A stretch of DNA of 33,167 nucleotides from Actinomycetota bacterium (GTDB taxonomy: Bacteria; Actinomycetota; Acidimicrobiia; Acidimicrobiales; MedAcidi-G1). Each line of letters begins with the position of its first letter. Within the stretch, counting starts at the first letter, position 1. The notes under the pieces are model-generated. The model was not told the origin of the DNA. It ran no database searches and saw only the letters and a program-made list of their open reading frames with translations. Of the stretch, positions 1 to 7,457 are shown in pieces. The translations under genes were made by a program, and so were the position numbers. The DNA lies in NCBI GenBank assembly GCA_014381945.1, contig JACNKQ010000050.1, forward strand, positions 1-33,167. The letters are read 5' to 3'.

Positions 1-1203
1 CACATCCAGAAACGCGGTCCCAGTCGCTACAAGGCCCGCTACCGCTCTCCCGATGGGCGCGAACACTCAAAGACCTTCACCCGGAAGGGGGATGCCGAGC
101 GCTGGTTGGCAGCCATCGAGGTCGAGAAGTCCCGAGGGAACTGGGTCGACCCAGCACTCGCCAAGCAGACCTTCAGGGCCTTTGCTTCCGATTGGATGGC
201 CGCACAAGCACACCTGGCACCGACAACGAGGCAGAAGGTGCGCGGCCACATCGACAACCACCTGATTCCTGCATTCGGGTCAATGCGGCTCGCGTCGATT
301 CAGCCACAGCACGTGCGGAAATGGGTCACTGAGATTTCCAACACGGGAAGGTCGCCAACAACCATTGGGAACGTCGCGTCCACCCTCGGACGGATCATGA
401 ACACCGCAGTAAGGGACGGTGTGCTCGGCCGCTCCCCTTGCGCAGGTGTCGAACTCCCGAGAGCCGGGGCGGCCCAGGAGATGCGGGTGATAGCACCTGC
501 TGAGATTGTCGCCCTCGCCGAAACCATCCACCCTCGATATCGAGCAGTGATCTACCTGGCCGCCTACGGGGGGCTGCGGTGGGGTGAAGTTGCCGCTCTA
601 CGACCCGGACGTCTCAATCTGCAACGTGGGTCAATACAGGTCCGTGAATCCCTTGCGGATGTGTCTGGGGTGCTGATCACCCAGCCACCGAAGTCGGGAA
701 AGAATCGTTCAGTGAGCCTGCCGCCGTTTCTCTGCAGCATCCTGAACGACCATCTGACCCGGTTCTCTTCCAGTGACTACGTGTTCACGTCACCCATGGG
801 AGAGCCTCTACGGCGTTCGAACTGGTACCGACGACATTTCAAGCCTGCAGTCATCGAGGCAGGCATCGACCCGGGGTTCCGATTCCACGACCTCAGGCAC
901 ACCTGCGCTGCACTGGCAATCGCCCAGGGTGCACATCCAAAGGCCGTCCAAGAGCGCCTCGGACACGCATCAATCCGGCTCACGCTCGACACCTACGGAC
1001 ACCTGCTCCCAGGGTTGGATGAACGGCTCTGCGACGACCTCGAAGAGGCCCATTTCGAAGCGCTCGCGGCCTCACCGCGGCCTGAGTCGGGAATCGTCGT
1101 CCCGTTCGAGAGGAGAAAAACCACAGAACCCCCTGCTGTGCAGGGGGTTCACGTGGAGCGGACGACGAGATTCGAACCCGCGACCCTCACCTTGGCAAGG
1201 TGA
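1..1203 (+). CDS. Tyrosine recombinase (phage-type integrase), 5'-partial
   Basis: Site-specific tyrosine recombinase that would insert and excise a mobile element. The frame is open from base 1, and only a few N-terminal residues seem to be missing because the conserved start (IQKRG..RYKARYR, then GREHSKTF) is already visible. A SAM-like core-binding domain follows, then the catalytic domain with Arg in GGLRWGEVAAL, the HxxR box in HDLRHT, LGHASIRLT and the Tyr nucleophile in DTYGH. The gene points at tRNA-Gly and its last 16 or so codons are read from the antisense strand of the tRNA, with the TGA stop at the anticodon loop. This is the standard arrangement for an element inserted at a tRNA 3' end, so the element body should lie upstream of base 1. 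Codon use is less C-rich than in the neighbouring genes, which fits horizontal origin. Confidence 0.95.
   Translation, partial: HIQKRGPSRYKARYRSPDGREHSKTFTRKGDAERWLAAIEVEKSRGNWVDPALAKQTFRAFASDWMAAQAHLAPTTRQKVRGHIDNHLIPAFGSMRLASIQPQHVRKWVTEISNTGRSPTTIGNVASTLGRIMNTAVRDGVLGRSPCAGVELPRAGAAQEMRVIAPAEIVALAETIHPRYRAVIYLAAYGGLRWGEVAALRPGRLNLQRGSIQVRESLADVSGVLITQPPKSGKNRSVSLPPFLCSILNDHLTRFSSSDYVFTSPMGEPLRRSNWYRRHFKPAVIEAGIDPGFRFHDLRHTCAALAIAQGAHPKAVQERLGHASIRLTLDTYGHLLPGLDERLCDDLEEAHFEALAASPRPESGIVVPFERRKTTEPPAVQGVHVERTTRFEPATLTLAR
1116..1150 (-). terminator. Intrinsic terminator of tRNA-Gly, inside the integrase 3' end
   Basis: A perfect 11-bp stem (arms 1126-1136 and 1140-1150, CCCCCTGC core) with a 3-nt loop lies just beyond the tRNA 3' end. 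Read on the minus strand it is followed a few bases later by TTTTT (1120-1116). It therefore fits a rho-independent terminator for the tRNA. It lies within the integrase reading frame, on the element side of the CCA end. Confidence 0.75.
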
Positions 1204-1229
1204 TGCTCTACCAGCTGAGCTACGTCCGC
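1154..1229 (-). tRNA. tRNA-Gly (anticodon GCC), CCA encoded
   Basis: The minus strand gives a complete cloverleaf of 76 nt including an encoded CCA. The acceptor stem is GCGGACG with CGTCCGC and discriminator T, the D arm contains AGCTCAGCTGGTAGAGC, and the anticodon loop reads CTTGCCAAG with anticodon GCC at 1196-1194. The T arm contains GGTTCGAATC. It is intact although the integrase frame overlaps it to base 1203, as expected when an inserting element restores the tRNA 3' half. It is a likely attachment site; the other att copy is outside the window. Confidence 0.96.
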
Positions 1230-1240
1230 GTCGGGGCGTC

Positions 1241-1246
1241 ACTGTA
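1241..1246 (-). promoter_or_regulatory. Probable -10 box of tRNA-Gly
   Basis: TACAGT on the minus strand lies 11 nt before the first tRNA base, a spacing that would start transcription about 5 nt upstream of the mature 5' end. No clear -35 hexamer is visible. Confidence 0.5.
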
Positions 1247-1270
1247 TCGGCGGACCCGGAAGTTCAGTAC

Positions 1271-1300
1271 GCCGATCGGGCGACCGCAGACCCGATCGGC
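1271..1300. repeat. 10-bp perfect inverted repeat before the 1313 gene
   Basis: GCCGATCGGG and its exact complement CCCGATCGGC are separated by 10 bp, so the half-sites are 20 bp centre to centre. Each arm also contains the 8-bp palindrome CCGATCGG. The repeat ends 12 bp before the ATG at 1313 and lies upstream of the tRNA-Gly promoter. It could be an operator bound on one DNA face or a 5'-UTR hairpin. The sequence does not say which. Confidence 0.6.
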
Positions 1301-1312
1301 AAGACTCCCCGC

Positions 1313-2323
1313 ATGACCCAACTGGTGTACGAGCACGACGAGCTGCTCGCCGACCACGACTACGCCGCTCCCCACGAGGTGGCCGGCCGTCGGCTCCACG
1401 GCGGCTTCCTCACCGACGGCACCTACCAGCCACCCCGCACCCTCGTGCGCGAACCCGCCCTCGCCGCCTGGGAAGGAGCCCTACGCGACCGGGGAGGCGA
1501 ACCGTTCGCCGCCAGCGCCGACCTGCTCACCGGGCCCCGCTTCCCGACCGTCCCCCAACAGCTCGCCCTGCTCCGCCACGGCCTCGACCAGCCCTTCTGG
1601 GACACGCTCACCGTCGTCGGCAAGATCGAGGCCAGGGGGGCCTTCCTGTCCGTGCTCCCCGTACCCGACCTCTCGGCGGCCATCATCGAGGACATCTCCG
1701 AAATGGCGATCGGGCACCTGGACCGCGGCCTGCTGGACGCCCACGGCCTCGACGAGGGCGGCAACCCGGCACTCGGCATCGGCGGACACGACGAGATGTG
1801 GTTCGTCGCCCGCGACCTCGTATACGGCCCCGACGCCCACCCAGACATCGAGCCTCCCGACAACATCGCCCGCATCGACGGGGGGCGCCACCTGCCAGAG
1901 ATCGACAGCAAGATCGAAGAGCTGTTGTCCTTCCTCGCCAACCTGCTGGTCATCGAGTTCCGGGCGGAACTCGGGTTCGCCGAGACCCAGGCGGTCTTCA
2001 ACTCGCCGGAGGCCTTCACCGACCGACGGCCCGAAGCCGAAACCGCTGCCGAGATCATCGAGCGCATACGAACCGACGAGCGCATCCACGTACGCTCCCT
2101 GAACCTCTACCTCGGCGAGATCCGCAACGTGCACCTGCGCACCGGTGACGGTCGCCACCTGCCCGGTAGCGTCCTCATCGACCGGTTCTGGGACGGGCTC
2201 GTCCACTGGGCAACCGTCGAACAGCCCCGGCTGGCCGTAGAGGACTCGCAGCGTCGCATGTACGAACGGATCGCCCGGGAGCCCGACGGCGACCCCATAC
2301 GCGCCGCCTTCGACGCCGCCTGA
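1313..2323 (+). CDS. Uncharacterised helical protein, possibly ferritin-like
   Basis: A 336-residue protein of no family I recognise. It has no signal peptide or membrane segment and is rich in predicted helices. Possible metal-ligand patterns recur at helix-like segments: E130 with H135, H159 with E161, E215 with E219, and an ExxH motif at E256-H259. Together these resemble the spacing of ferritin-like di-iron four-helix proteins. That assignment is an inference; no catalytic activity can be named. The open frame extends far upstream, but those codons read through tRNA-Gly antisense, so the ATG at 1313 is the sensible start. It lies just after a perfect inverted repeat and has only a weak ribosome binding site. 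The gene after it is convergent. Confidence 0.85.
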   Translation: MTQLVYEHDELLADHDYAAPHEVAGRRLHGGFLTDGTYQPPRTLVREPALAAWEGALRDRGGEPFAASADLLTGPRFPTVPQQLALLRHGLDQPFWDTLTVVGKIEARGAFLSVLPVPDLSAAIIEDISEMAIGHLDRGLLDAHGLDEGGNPALGIGGHDEMWFVARDLVYGPDAHPDIEPPDNIARIDGGRHLPEIDSKIEELLSFLANLLVIEFRAELGFAETQAVFNSPEAFTDRRPEAETAAEIIERIRTDERIHVRSLNLYLGEIRNVHLRTGDGRHLPGSVLIDRFWDGLVHWATVEQPRLAVEDSQRRMYERIAREPDGDPIRAAFDAA

Positions 2324-2338
2324 CCGCAAGGCAGCCGG

Positions 2339-2569
2339 TCAGCCCTGCACCTCAGGTGGCCGCAGGTCGATGCTCAGCGTCAGGATCCCGTCGACGACGT
2401 CGGCCTCTGCGTCACCGATGATGGCGAAGTCCTGGAAGTCGAGTTGCGCCTGCTCGATGAACCGCAACCGCTCCTCGCCGCCGATCGGTGGAAGGGGCCG
2501 GTCCCGCACCGCCCGGGCACGCTCCTTGAAGCGCTGCAGCATCGCATCGAGGTCAAGGTCGTCGCCCAC
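2339..2569 (-). CDS. Small hypothetical protein (76 aa)
   Basis: A short acidic, soluble protein beginning at GTG, with no recognised domain. It has charged helix-like segments (LQRFKERARAVRDR, then EERLRFIEQAQLDFQDF) followed by a C-terminal stretch that may form strands. It starts 9 nt after the stop of the membrane-associated gene 2579-3082, so the two are probably one transcript. Third codon positions are GC-rich as in the neighbours, which supports a real gene. No function can be assigned. Confidence 0.7.
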   Translation of the reverse strand: MGDDLDLDAMLQRFKERARAVRDRPLPPIGGEERLRFIEQAQLDFQDFAIIGDAEADVVDGILTLSIDLRPPEVQG

Positions 2570-2578
2570 GCCGTCAAC

Positions 2579-3082
2579 CTAGGACCCGGGTCCACCCCTG
2601 CCGTTACCGGTCGCCACAGCAACCTCAGCGAGGACATCGGCAGAGTTCCTGACCCTGGTCGGTACAGCCTCCTCCGGAACAGGCCCCGACGGGACCTCAG
2701 GTTCGGGATCAGGACCGACCTCGGCCTCTGCAGACCCGCTGTCCCCGGCATCGAACGGCGCCGCAGCATCGGCCTCGACACGGGCGATGGCCCGCTCGAG
2801 TTCCCCGCGGGCCACGGCCGCACGAACCACCCTGTCAGGACGGGTCTGCCACCAGTAGACACCCGTTGCGACCAGCATCAGCGCTGCGATCACCCGAAGC
2901 GTCACGACGATCTGGTCGACGCGGTCGTCGGCGGTTCGGCCCTCTCCGTCGACCTCCGGGGGCACCGTCTCGACGGTGGTCACCTGCGCAGAGACCGGAG
3001 CCACCCAGGCCAGGGCACCCACGAGCAGGGACGGAGCGATCACAAGTGCCGCAACAACGCTCTTGACCCTCGGTGCCCGCAT
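2579..3082 (-). CDS. Hypothetical exported or membrane protein (167 aa)
   Basis: The start at 3082 is chosen because the preceding AAGGAGGGG is a strong ribosome binding site a few bases upstream; the frame is open further upstream but without such support. Residues 1-32 form a signal-like sequence (basic MRAPRVK, a hydrophobic stretch, then VSA before Q33). A second hydrophobic segment at about 55-79 (IVVTLRVIAALMLVATGVYWW) would anchor the protein. The remainder is a charged, Pro/Glu-rich tail that may lie in the cytoplasm. No family is recognised. It leads a two-gene unit with the 76-aa gene. Confidence 0.8.
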   Translation of the reverse strand: MRAPRVKSVVAALVIAPSLLVGALAWVAPVSAQVTTVETVPPEVDGEGRTADDRVDQIVVTLRVIAALMLVATGVYWWQTRPDRVVRAAVARGELERAIARVEADAAAPFDAGDSGSAEAEVGPDPEPEVPSGPVPEEAVPTRVRNSADVLAEVAVATGNGRGGPGS

Positions 3083-3143
3083 ACCCCTCCTTCTTTCCCT
3101 CGCCACCGATGCTAGCCAGTCGAAACGGGCCTGTCCGGAAAAC

Positions 3144-4328
3144 TCAGCCGGAGGCGGCGAGCAGGGCCTGCCCGATGTCGGCGACCACGTCGTCCGGGTG
3201 CTCGAGGCCACACGAAACCCGCATCGTGCCCGGTCCGATTCCGGTGGACGCCATCTCCTCGGGTGTCAGGCCAACATGCGTGGTGCTGGCAGGATGGGAG
3301 ATCAGCGTCTCGGGGCCTCCGAGAGAAGGCGCCTGCCGTGCCAGGCGGACGGCCTCGGTGAAGCGACCGCCCGTTTCGATGTCGCCCCCCAGGTCGAACG
3401 TCAGCAGCCCACCGAAACTGCGCATCTGACGCTCCGCCAACCCATGCTGCGGATGCGATTCGAGACCCGGGTAGCGCACCAGATCCACGCTGTCATGCCC
3501 TTCGAGGAACACGGCGAGGCGCTGAGCGGTGGCCGCCTGGTGGGCGAGCCTCACACCCAGCGTCCGGAGGCCCCGGTGGGCGTTGAATGCGTCATACGGT
3601 GAGGCGTTGGCGCCCTGGAGCACGGCGAAGCCCCACAGCCACGACAACAGTTCCTCCGAGCCCGCCACCACGCCGATGGTTGCGTCGTTGTGGCCGGCGA
3701 TCCCCTTGGTGGCCGAATGCAGCACGAGGTCCACACCGTGGGCGAGCGGGCTCTGGCCCAGCGGGGTGGCGAACGTGGAGTCGACGACCGTCGTGGCCTG
3801 TGTGATCGCCCCCAGTTCGTCGAGGTCGACCAGATCGAGCTTGGGGTTGGCCGGCGTCTCGGCACAGATCAGCATCGTCTTCCCGGGCCGGATGGCCGCC
3901 TCGAACGCACCGGACTCGGTGCCGTCCACGAATGTCACGTCAATGCCGAAGCGCGGGCAGGCGGACTGCAGGAACAGTTGCGTACCGGCATAGATCTGGC
4001 GCTGGGCGACGATGTGGTCGCCGGACGAGCACAGACCGAGAGCCACGGCGCTGACGGCCCCCATGCCCGACGCGAAGGCACGGGCCGCCTCCGCCCCCTC
4101 GAGTTCGGCGATGGCCGCCTCGAAGGCATTGATGGTCGGGTTGCCGTACCGGCTGTAGAAGCGCTCGGCGCCGACAGCAGTCGCCATCTGGCGTCCCTCG
4201 TCGATTGTCGCGAACTCGAACGCCGACGTGGGGTACAGAACCGGTGCCAGCGACGTCTCGCCCTCGCCGCGTCCGGCCAGGATCGCCGAAGTCTCCGGCT
4301 CGCACCCGGTGGTCTCTTCGTCAGCCAT
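3144..4328 (-). CDS. metZ: PLP-dependent O-acylhomoserine sulfhydrylase (Cys/Met metabolism family)
   Basis: 394 residues of the Cys/Met-metabolism PLP family. Visible marks are the YSRYGNPT motif at 58-65 (Tyr and Arg reach the neighbouring subunit's cofactor), the SGMGA phosphate loop at 88-92, D183 in VVDSTFATP, which binds the PLP ring nitrogen, and K208 in SATKG, the Schiff-base lysine. The family also contains cystathionine gamma-synthase and gamma-lyase, which cannot be separated from sequence alone. The partner metX makes an O-acylhomoserine, so direct sulfhydrylation to homocysteine is the most economical role. The start at 4328 overlaps the metX stop by 8 nt (ATGGCTGA), which suggests translational coupling. 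An upstream in-frame start at 4370 is less likely. Confidence 0.88.
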   Translation of the reverse strand: MADEETTGCEPETSAILAGRGEGETSLAPVLYPTSAFEFATIDEGRQMATAVGAERFYSRYGNPTINAFEAAIAELEGAEAARAFASGMGAVSAVALGLCSSGDHIVAQRQIYAGTQLFLQSACPRFGIDVTFVDGTESGAFEAAIRPGKTMLICAETPANPKLDLVDLDELGAITQATTVVDSTFATPLGQSPLAHGVDLVLHSATKGIAGHNDATIGVVAGSEELLSWLWGFAVLQGANASPYDAFNAHRGLRTLGVRLAHQAATAQRLAVFLEGHDSVDLVRYPGLESHPQHGLAERQMRSFGGLLTFDLGGDIETGGRFTEAVRLARQAPSLGGPETLISHPASTTHVGLTPEEMASTGIGPGTMRVSCGLEHPDDVVADIGQALLAASG

Positions 4329-5577
4329 TCGATTCGATCTTCTCGAGGAACGAACCCAGGTGCCGGCCAACCTCGTCGGTCGCCAACAGGAAACCGTCGT
4401 GGCCGTCAGGGCTCTGGATCACATGATGGTCGCATCGGCCGCCCGCTGCACGGATCGCGTCCCGCAGGTCCTCCTGCTGGGCCGTCGGGTACAGGATGTC
4501 GGACGTGATGCTCAGGGTCAGGAACGGCACCGGCGCCAGGCGCCCCAGTGCCTTTTCCAACGAACCGCGGTCGCGGGCCACGTCGTGGAGGTCCATCGCC
4601 CGGTTGAGCAGGAGGTAGCTGTTGGCGTCGAAGCGGCGCACGAGCTTCTCGCCCTGGTAGTCGAGATAGGACTCGACCTGGAAGCGGTCCCAGCGGTCGA
4701 ACACCCTGCGCGGGTCGACCATCTCACGACCGAAGCGGTCGCCGAACGCCGGGTCGCTCCGGTAGTGGATCTGGGCGATCGACCGGGCCACGGCCAGGCC
4801 CACATGCGGACCGTCACCGGGCGATGCGTCGTAGTAGTCGCCGTCCCGGAACCTGGGATCGATCGCCAGAGCCGTCCGTCCGGCGGCACTCCAGGCGATC
4901 TGCCAGGCACTGGCGGCCAGTGCCGTGGCGATCGGCACCACCGACCGCACCCGCTCCGGGTACATCACCGACCACTCCAGCGCCTGCATGCCGCCCATCG
5001 AGCCGCCCACGACGCCGAGCCACCTGCCGATGCCGAGGTGATCGGCGACCGAGGCCTGACAGCGCACCATGTCGCGCACGGTGACCACCGGAAATGCCGA
5101 GGCGTAGGGGCGCCCGGTCTCAGGATCGACCGACGCCGGCCCCGTCGATCCCTGACAGCCGCCGAGGACGTTGACGCACACCACGAAGTAGCGGTCGGTG
5201 TCGAGCCCGCAGCCCGGTCCGATGACGCCGTTCCACCACCCCGGGGTGGAATGTGCCTCGTCCACGCCGCCGTGGGCGTGGGAGTCGCCGGTCAGGGCGT
5301 GGCAGACGAGGACCGCGTTGTCGGCCGCAGGCGACAGTTCGCCCCATGTCTCGAAGGCCATCGTGATACCGGGGAGGATGCCGCCCCCCTCGAGTGCGAA
5401 GGGCCGACCGTGCCCGACGCTGTGGAATCGCCGGCCGCCGGCCGGGTCGCCCGGCTGCCAGGCGCCGGTGACGGGCAGGTCGGCCGAATAGCCGCGGGGG
5501 TGCAGCATGGCGTCGAGGGGAAGGTCGAGGTCGCGCCCCGCCGAGCCGTCGCCCGACTGCGTCTCGTCACCGCTCAT
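4321..5577 (-). CDS. metX: Homoserine O-acetyltransferase
   Basis: Alpha/beta-hydrolase-fold acyltransferase that acylates L-homoserine with acetyl-CoA, the committed step to methionine. In the 418-residue reading from 5577 the nucleophile is S193 in GGSMGG; the catalytic Asp lies in SDILYP and the catalytic His in DGHDGF near the C-terminus. WNGVIGPG and NVLGGCQGSTGP are typical family blocks. The acetyl rather than succinyl preference is assumed from the usual actinobacterial enzyme. A longer start (GTG 5649) would run through a 5'-UTR hairpin, so ATG 5577 is preferred although its ribosome binding site is weak. The gene is led by a SAM riboswitch and overlaps metZ. Confidence 0.93.
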   Translation of the reverse strand: MSGDETQSGDGSAGRDLDLPLDAMLHPRGYSADLPVTGAWQPGDPAGGRRFHSVGHGRPFALEGGGILPGITMAFETWGELSPAADNAVLVCHALTGDSHAHGGVDEAHSTPGWWNGVIGPGCGLDTDRYFVVCVNVLGGCQGSTGPASVDPETGRPYASAFPVVTVRDMVRCQASVADHLGIGRWLGVVGGSMGGMQALEWSVMYPERVRSVVPIATALAASAWQIAWSAAGRTALAIDPRFRDGDYYDASPGDGPHVGLAVARSIAQIHYRSDPAFGDRFGREMVDPRRVFDRWDRFQVESYLDYQGEKLVRRFDANSYLLLNRAMDLHDVARDRGSLEKALGRLAPVPFLTLSITSDILYPTAQQEDLRDAIRAAGGRCDHHVIQSPDGHDGFLLATDEVGRHLGSFLEKIESNG

Positions 5578-5622
5578 GGCTCGTCCGTTCCCGATCTGCG
5601 GGGGGACACCTCCGGCCCGTAG

Positions 5623-5652
5623 CCGGTGGTTGGGCGCTGGCGCCTCCACCGG
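5623..5652 (-). promoter_or_regulatory. Hairpin between riboswitch and metX start
   Basis: A 7-bp perfect stem (CCGGTGG with CCACCGG, arms 5646-5652 and 5623-5629) encloses a second stem GGCG/CGCC. It lies between the SAM aptamer and the metX start and is a candidate expression platform. No U-tract follows it, so control of translation or rho-dependent control is more likely than an intrinsic terminator. Confidence 0.5.
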
Positions 5653-5689
5653 ACACTTCGTTGCCCCGGCCGGTCACCCGACCCGGACC

Positions 5690-5782
5690 ACATCCCCACC
5701 CCGTTGCCGGGGTGAGCGGGCACCTTGGGTGTCCGTCCCAGGTTGCCGGACCCGGCTTTCGGCCGGGCCGCTCGTGATGTTT
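5690..5782 (-). promoter_or_regulatory. SAM riboswitch, SAM-I/SAM-IV superfamily
   Basis: The minus-strand leader of metX carries the S-box-like core. P1 is ACATC (5780-5776) with GATGT (5694-5690), followed by the CACGAG joining segment. P2 is GCCGGG/CCCGGC around a 5-nt loop (5751-5767). Then come the hallmark TCCGGCAACC, P3 TGGG/CCCA, AGGTGC, and a further stem ACCCCG/CGGGGT closed by GCAA. The order and the conserved CCGGCAACC and AGGTGC blocks match known SAM-I/IV aptamers. The short, simple P2 is more like the actinobacterial SAM-IV or SAM-I-IV-variant classes. The predicted transcription start (A5782) lies exactly at the aptamer's 5' edge. High SAM should lower metX-metZ expression. 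Confidence 0.85.
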
Positions 5783-5788
5783 CGGAAC

Positions 5789-5819
5789 AGTGTAGGGGGT
5801 GGCGGCAACCGCCGGTCAG
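5789..5819 (-). promoter_or_regulatory. metX promoter
   Basis: CTGACC (5819-5814) and TACACT (5794-5789) are separated by 19 bp, which puts the start site near 5782. The -35 element overlaps the stop codon of the methylase gene. A small GGCGG-TTG-CCGCC dyad lies in the spacer. The same CTGACC-N19-TACACT layout occurs upstream of the 12283 mini-ORF. Confidence 0.6.
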
Positions 5820-7441
5820 TTGATAACGGACCGGGATGCCGGATGGGCGCCCCACCACCAGTCGAGAAGCGGCGTCGAAGACACCCCGTAGGCCCCACAC
5901 ATCACCTTGCCGAACGCCCTCCACAGTTGCGGCGAGGCCATCCAACCCGCCTCGTGGATTGCCATCGCCGCCTCGGCACCCTCGTCCCAGGTCGTGCGAT
6001 CGCCGGGAAGCGGCAGGTCGGCCACCAGTCGGGCGGTCAGGCGGACACGACCAGTCGAACGACCAGCCCCGGCCGCCGAGACCGCTGCGAGGGCGGAAAC
6101 GGGTGGCGACGAAAGCGCTGCTGCGAGGTGCCAGAGGTCGGACGGGTCGGGCTCGACGGTGATGAGCGGCGTGAGCGGCACCGTGCCCCCCTCGGGGTCG
6201 ACCATCGCCTCGACGATGCGGGTCTGCGAGGCGACGAGCACCTTCGGGCGTCTCCGCTCGTCGATCCAGGCGGCGACCCCCTCGTCAACGACGGCGGCCG
6301 GGTCGACCATGGGAGCCGACCAGCGGCGGCCGGCGAACCTCGCCTGTGACGAGCCCCAGCGGCAGTTCAGCGGATCGACGAGGCCGGTCGTGACAAGCGG
6401 TCGACCAGTTGCGACGTCCGCATCCTCGCCCACGGCGCCCACCAGCCCGTAGTAGTGCTGGCGGAAGCCGGCGGTCACCCGCGCCATGTCGCCTACGCAA
6501 CCGTCGCTGCTCGGCGACACCATCGGAATGCCGAGCAGGCCTGCAACCAGCCCACCCCAGCCGACCGTTCCGATCGGCGCCGCAGCGACACCGGCCGGCT
6601 CGAGGTGGCGGTCGGCCAACAGCGTCACCTCCGAGGTTTCGGCCGGCGCACGTTCGAACACCGGTGCACACACGGGGGTGCGACCGTCGAACACACCCGA
6701 ACGGTCAAGCCAGAGCGCGTCGAGCCTTCCGCTTCCGAGCAGGTAGCCGCGGACGGCCGCTGCATCGCGTGCCGACAACAGGGACTGTGGCTGGATGAGA
6801 GACATCCGGCCCCCCGGGGCCAGAAGGTCCGTCCCCAGGGCCAGGAACAGCCAGGCGGCATCCGTGTAGGCGCCCACCAGGTCCGGGAACCTCCTGCGCA
6901 GCTCCCGCCGACGGTCGGCATCGAACGCCGTACCCGAGCGCAACTGACCGAGGAACGGTGGGTTGCCGACGACCGCCCCGAAGCCGGCCCCCGGCGCTGT
7001 CGGCCAACAGGACCGACCCGCCACCAGCGGATCCGCCTCGACGACCCCGGCCACCCCCGACGGTTCGACCCCGGCCCAGCCGGCCAGGGCGCACCTCGTC
7101 AGGTGGACCGCCACGGGGTCGGTGTCGGCACCGAAGAGCCGGGTGGTTGCCAATTCACGCGGGTCGGCGCCCCGTTCAGCCAACCTGATGCCGGCGGCCA
7201 GCAGGAACACTCCGGCCCCGCAGGCCGGATCGACGACCGGTCCCTGCTCGACGGTCACCGCCACCAGCGAGGTGGCAACGTCGGCCGGCGTGTAGAAGGC
7301 GCCGCTGTCATGCCGGTCCGGCATCGACTCCTCGTGGAGGCGGCCGACTTCGGCGAGCCGACTCAGGTCGCCGGCAGCACCTGCAGCCCGGGCCGCCTCA
7401 CCCAGGTGCCCGGACCCCGAGGAACCCCCCGGTCGGGCCAC
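5816..7441 (-). CDS. Orphan N6-adenine DNA methyltransferase-like protein
   Basis: A 541-residue SAM-dependent DNA methylase of the N6-adenine (Eco57I/type I M-like) superfamily. The N-terminal segment HDSGAFYTPADVA is the usual YTP lead-in. It is followed by motif I DPACGAGVFL, which binds SAM, and the NPPFLGQ motif IV that forms the catalytic NPPF. The remaining 300 or so residues could contain the target-recognition region. No restriction nuclease, HsdS or partner methylase is nearby, so it is either a solitary methylase or a conserved housekeeping relative. It starts at GTG 17 nt after the helicase gene and probably shares its transcript. The target sequence cannot be predicted. Confidence 0.85.
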   Translation of the reverse strand: MARPGGSSGSGHLGEAARAAGAAGDLSRLAEVGRLHEESMPDRHDSGAFYTPADVATSLVAVTVEQGPVVDPACGAGVFLLAAGIRLAERGADPRELATTRLFGADTDPVAVHLTRCALAGWAGVEPSGVAGVVEADPLVAGRSCWPTAPGAGFGAVVGNPPFLGQLRSGTAFDADRRRELRRRFPDLVGAYTDAAWLFLALGTDLLAPGGRMSLIQPQSLLSARDAAAVRGYLLGSGRLDALWLDRSGVFDGRTPVCAPVFERAPAETSEVTLLADRHLEPAGVAAAPIGTVGWGGLVAGLLGIPMVSPSSDGCVGDMARVTAGFRQHYYGLVGAVGEDADVATGRPLVTTGLVDPLNCRWGSSQARFAGRRWSAPMVDPAAVVDEGVAAWIDERRRPKVLVASQTRIVEAMVDPEGGTVPLTPLITVEPDPSDLWHLAAALSSPPVSALAAVSAAGAGRSTGRVRLTARLVADLPLPGDRTTWDEGAEAAMAIHEAGWMASPQLWRAFGKVMCGAYGVSSTPLLDWWWGAHPASRSVIN

Positions 7442-7457
7442 CGCAACAGGGGGTCGA

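Noticed and set aside
773-2323. A longer 516-codon frame ending at 2323 and starting inside the integrase
   Set aside because: Its first 180 codons overlap the integrase and the antisense of tRNA-Gly. The RDSNPRPSPWQGDALPAELRPR stretch is a familiar translation artefact of tRNA genes. The real start is ATG 1313.
3144-4328. Call as methionine gamma-lyase or cystathionine gamma-lyase
   Set aside because: Sequence alone does not exclude these, but overlap with metX behind a SAM riboswitch favours a biosynthetic sulfhydrylase.
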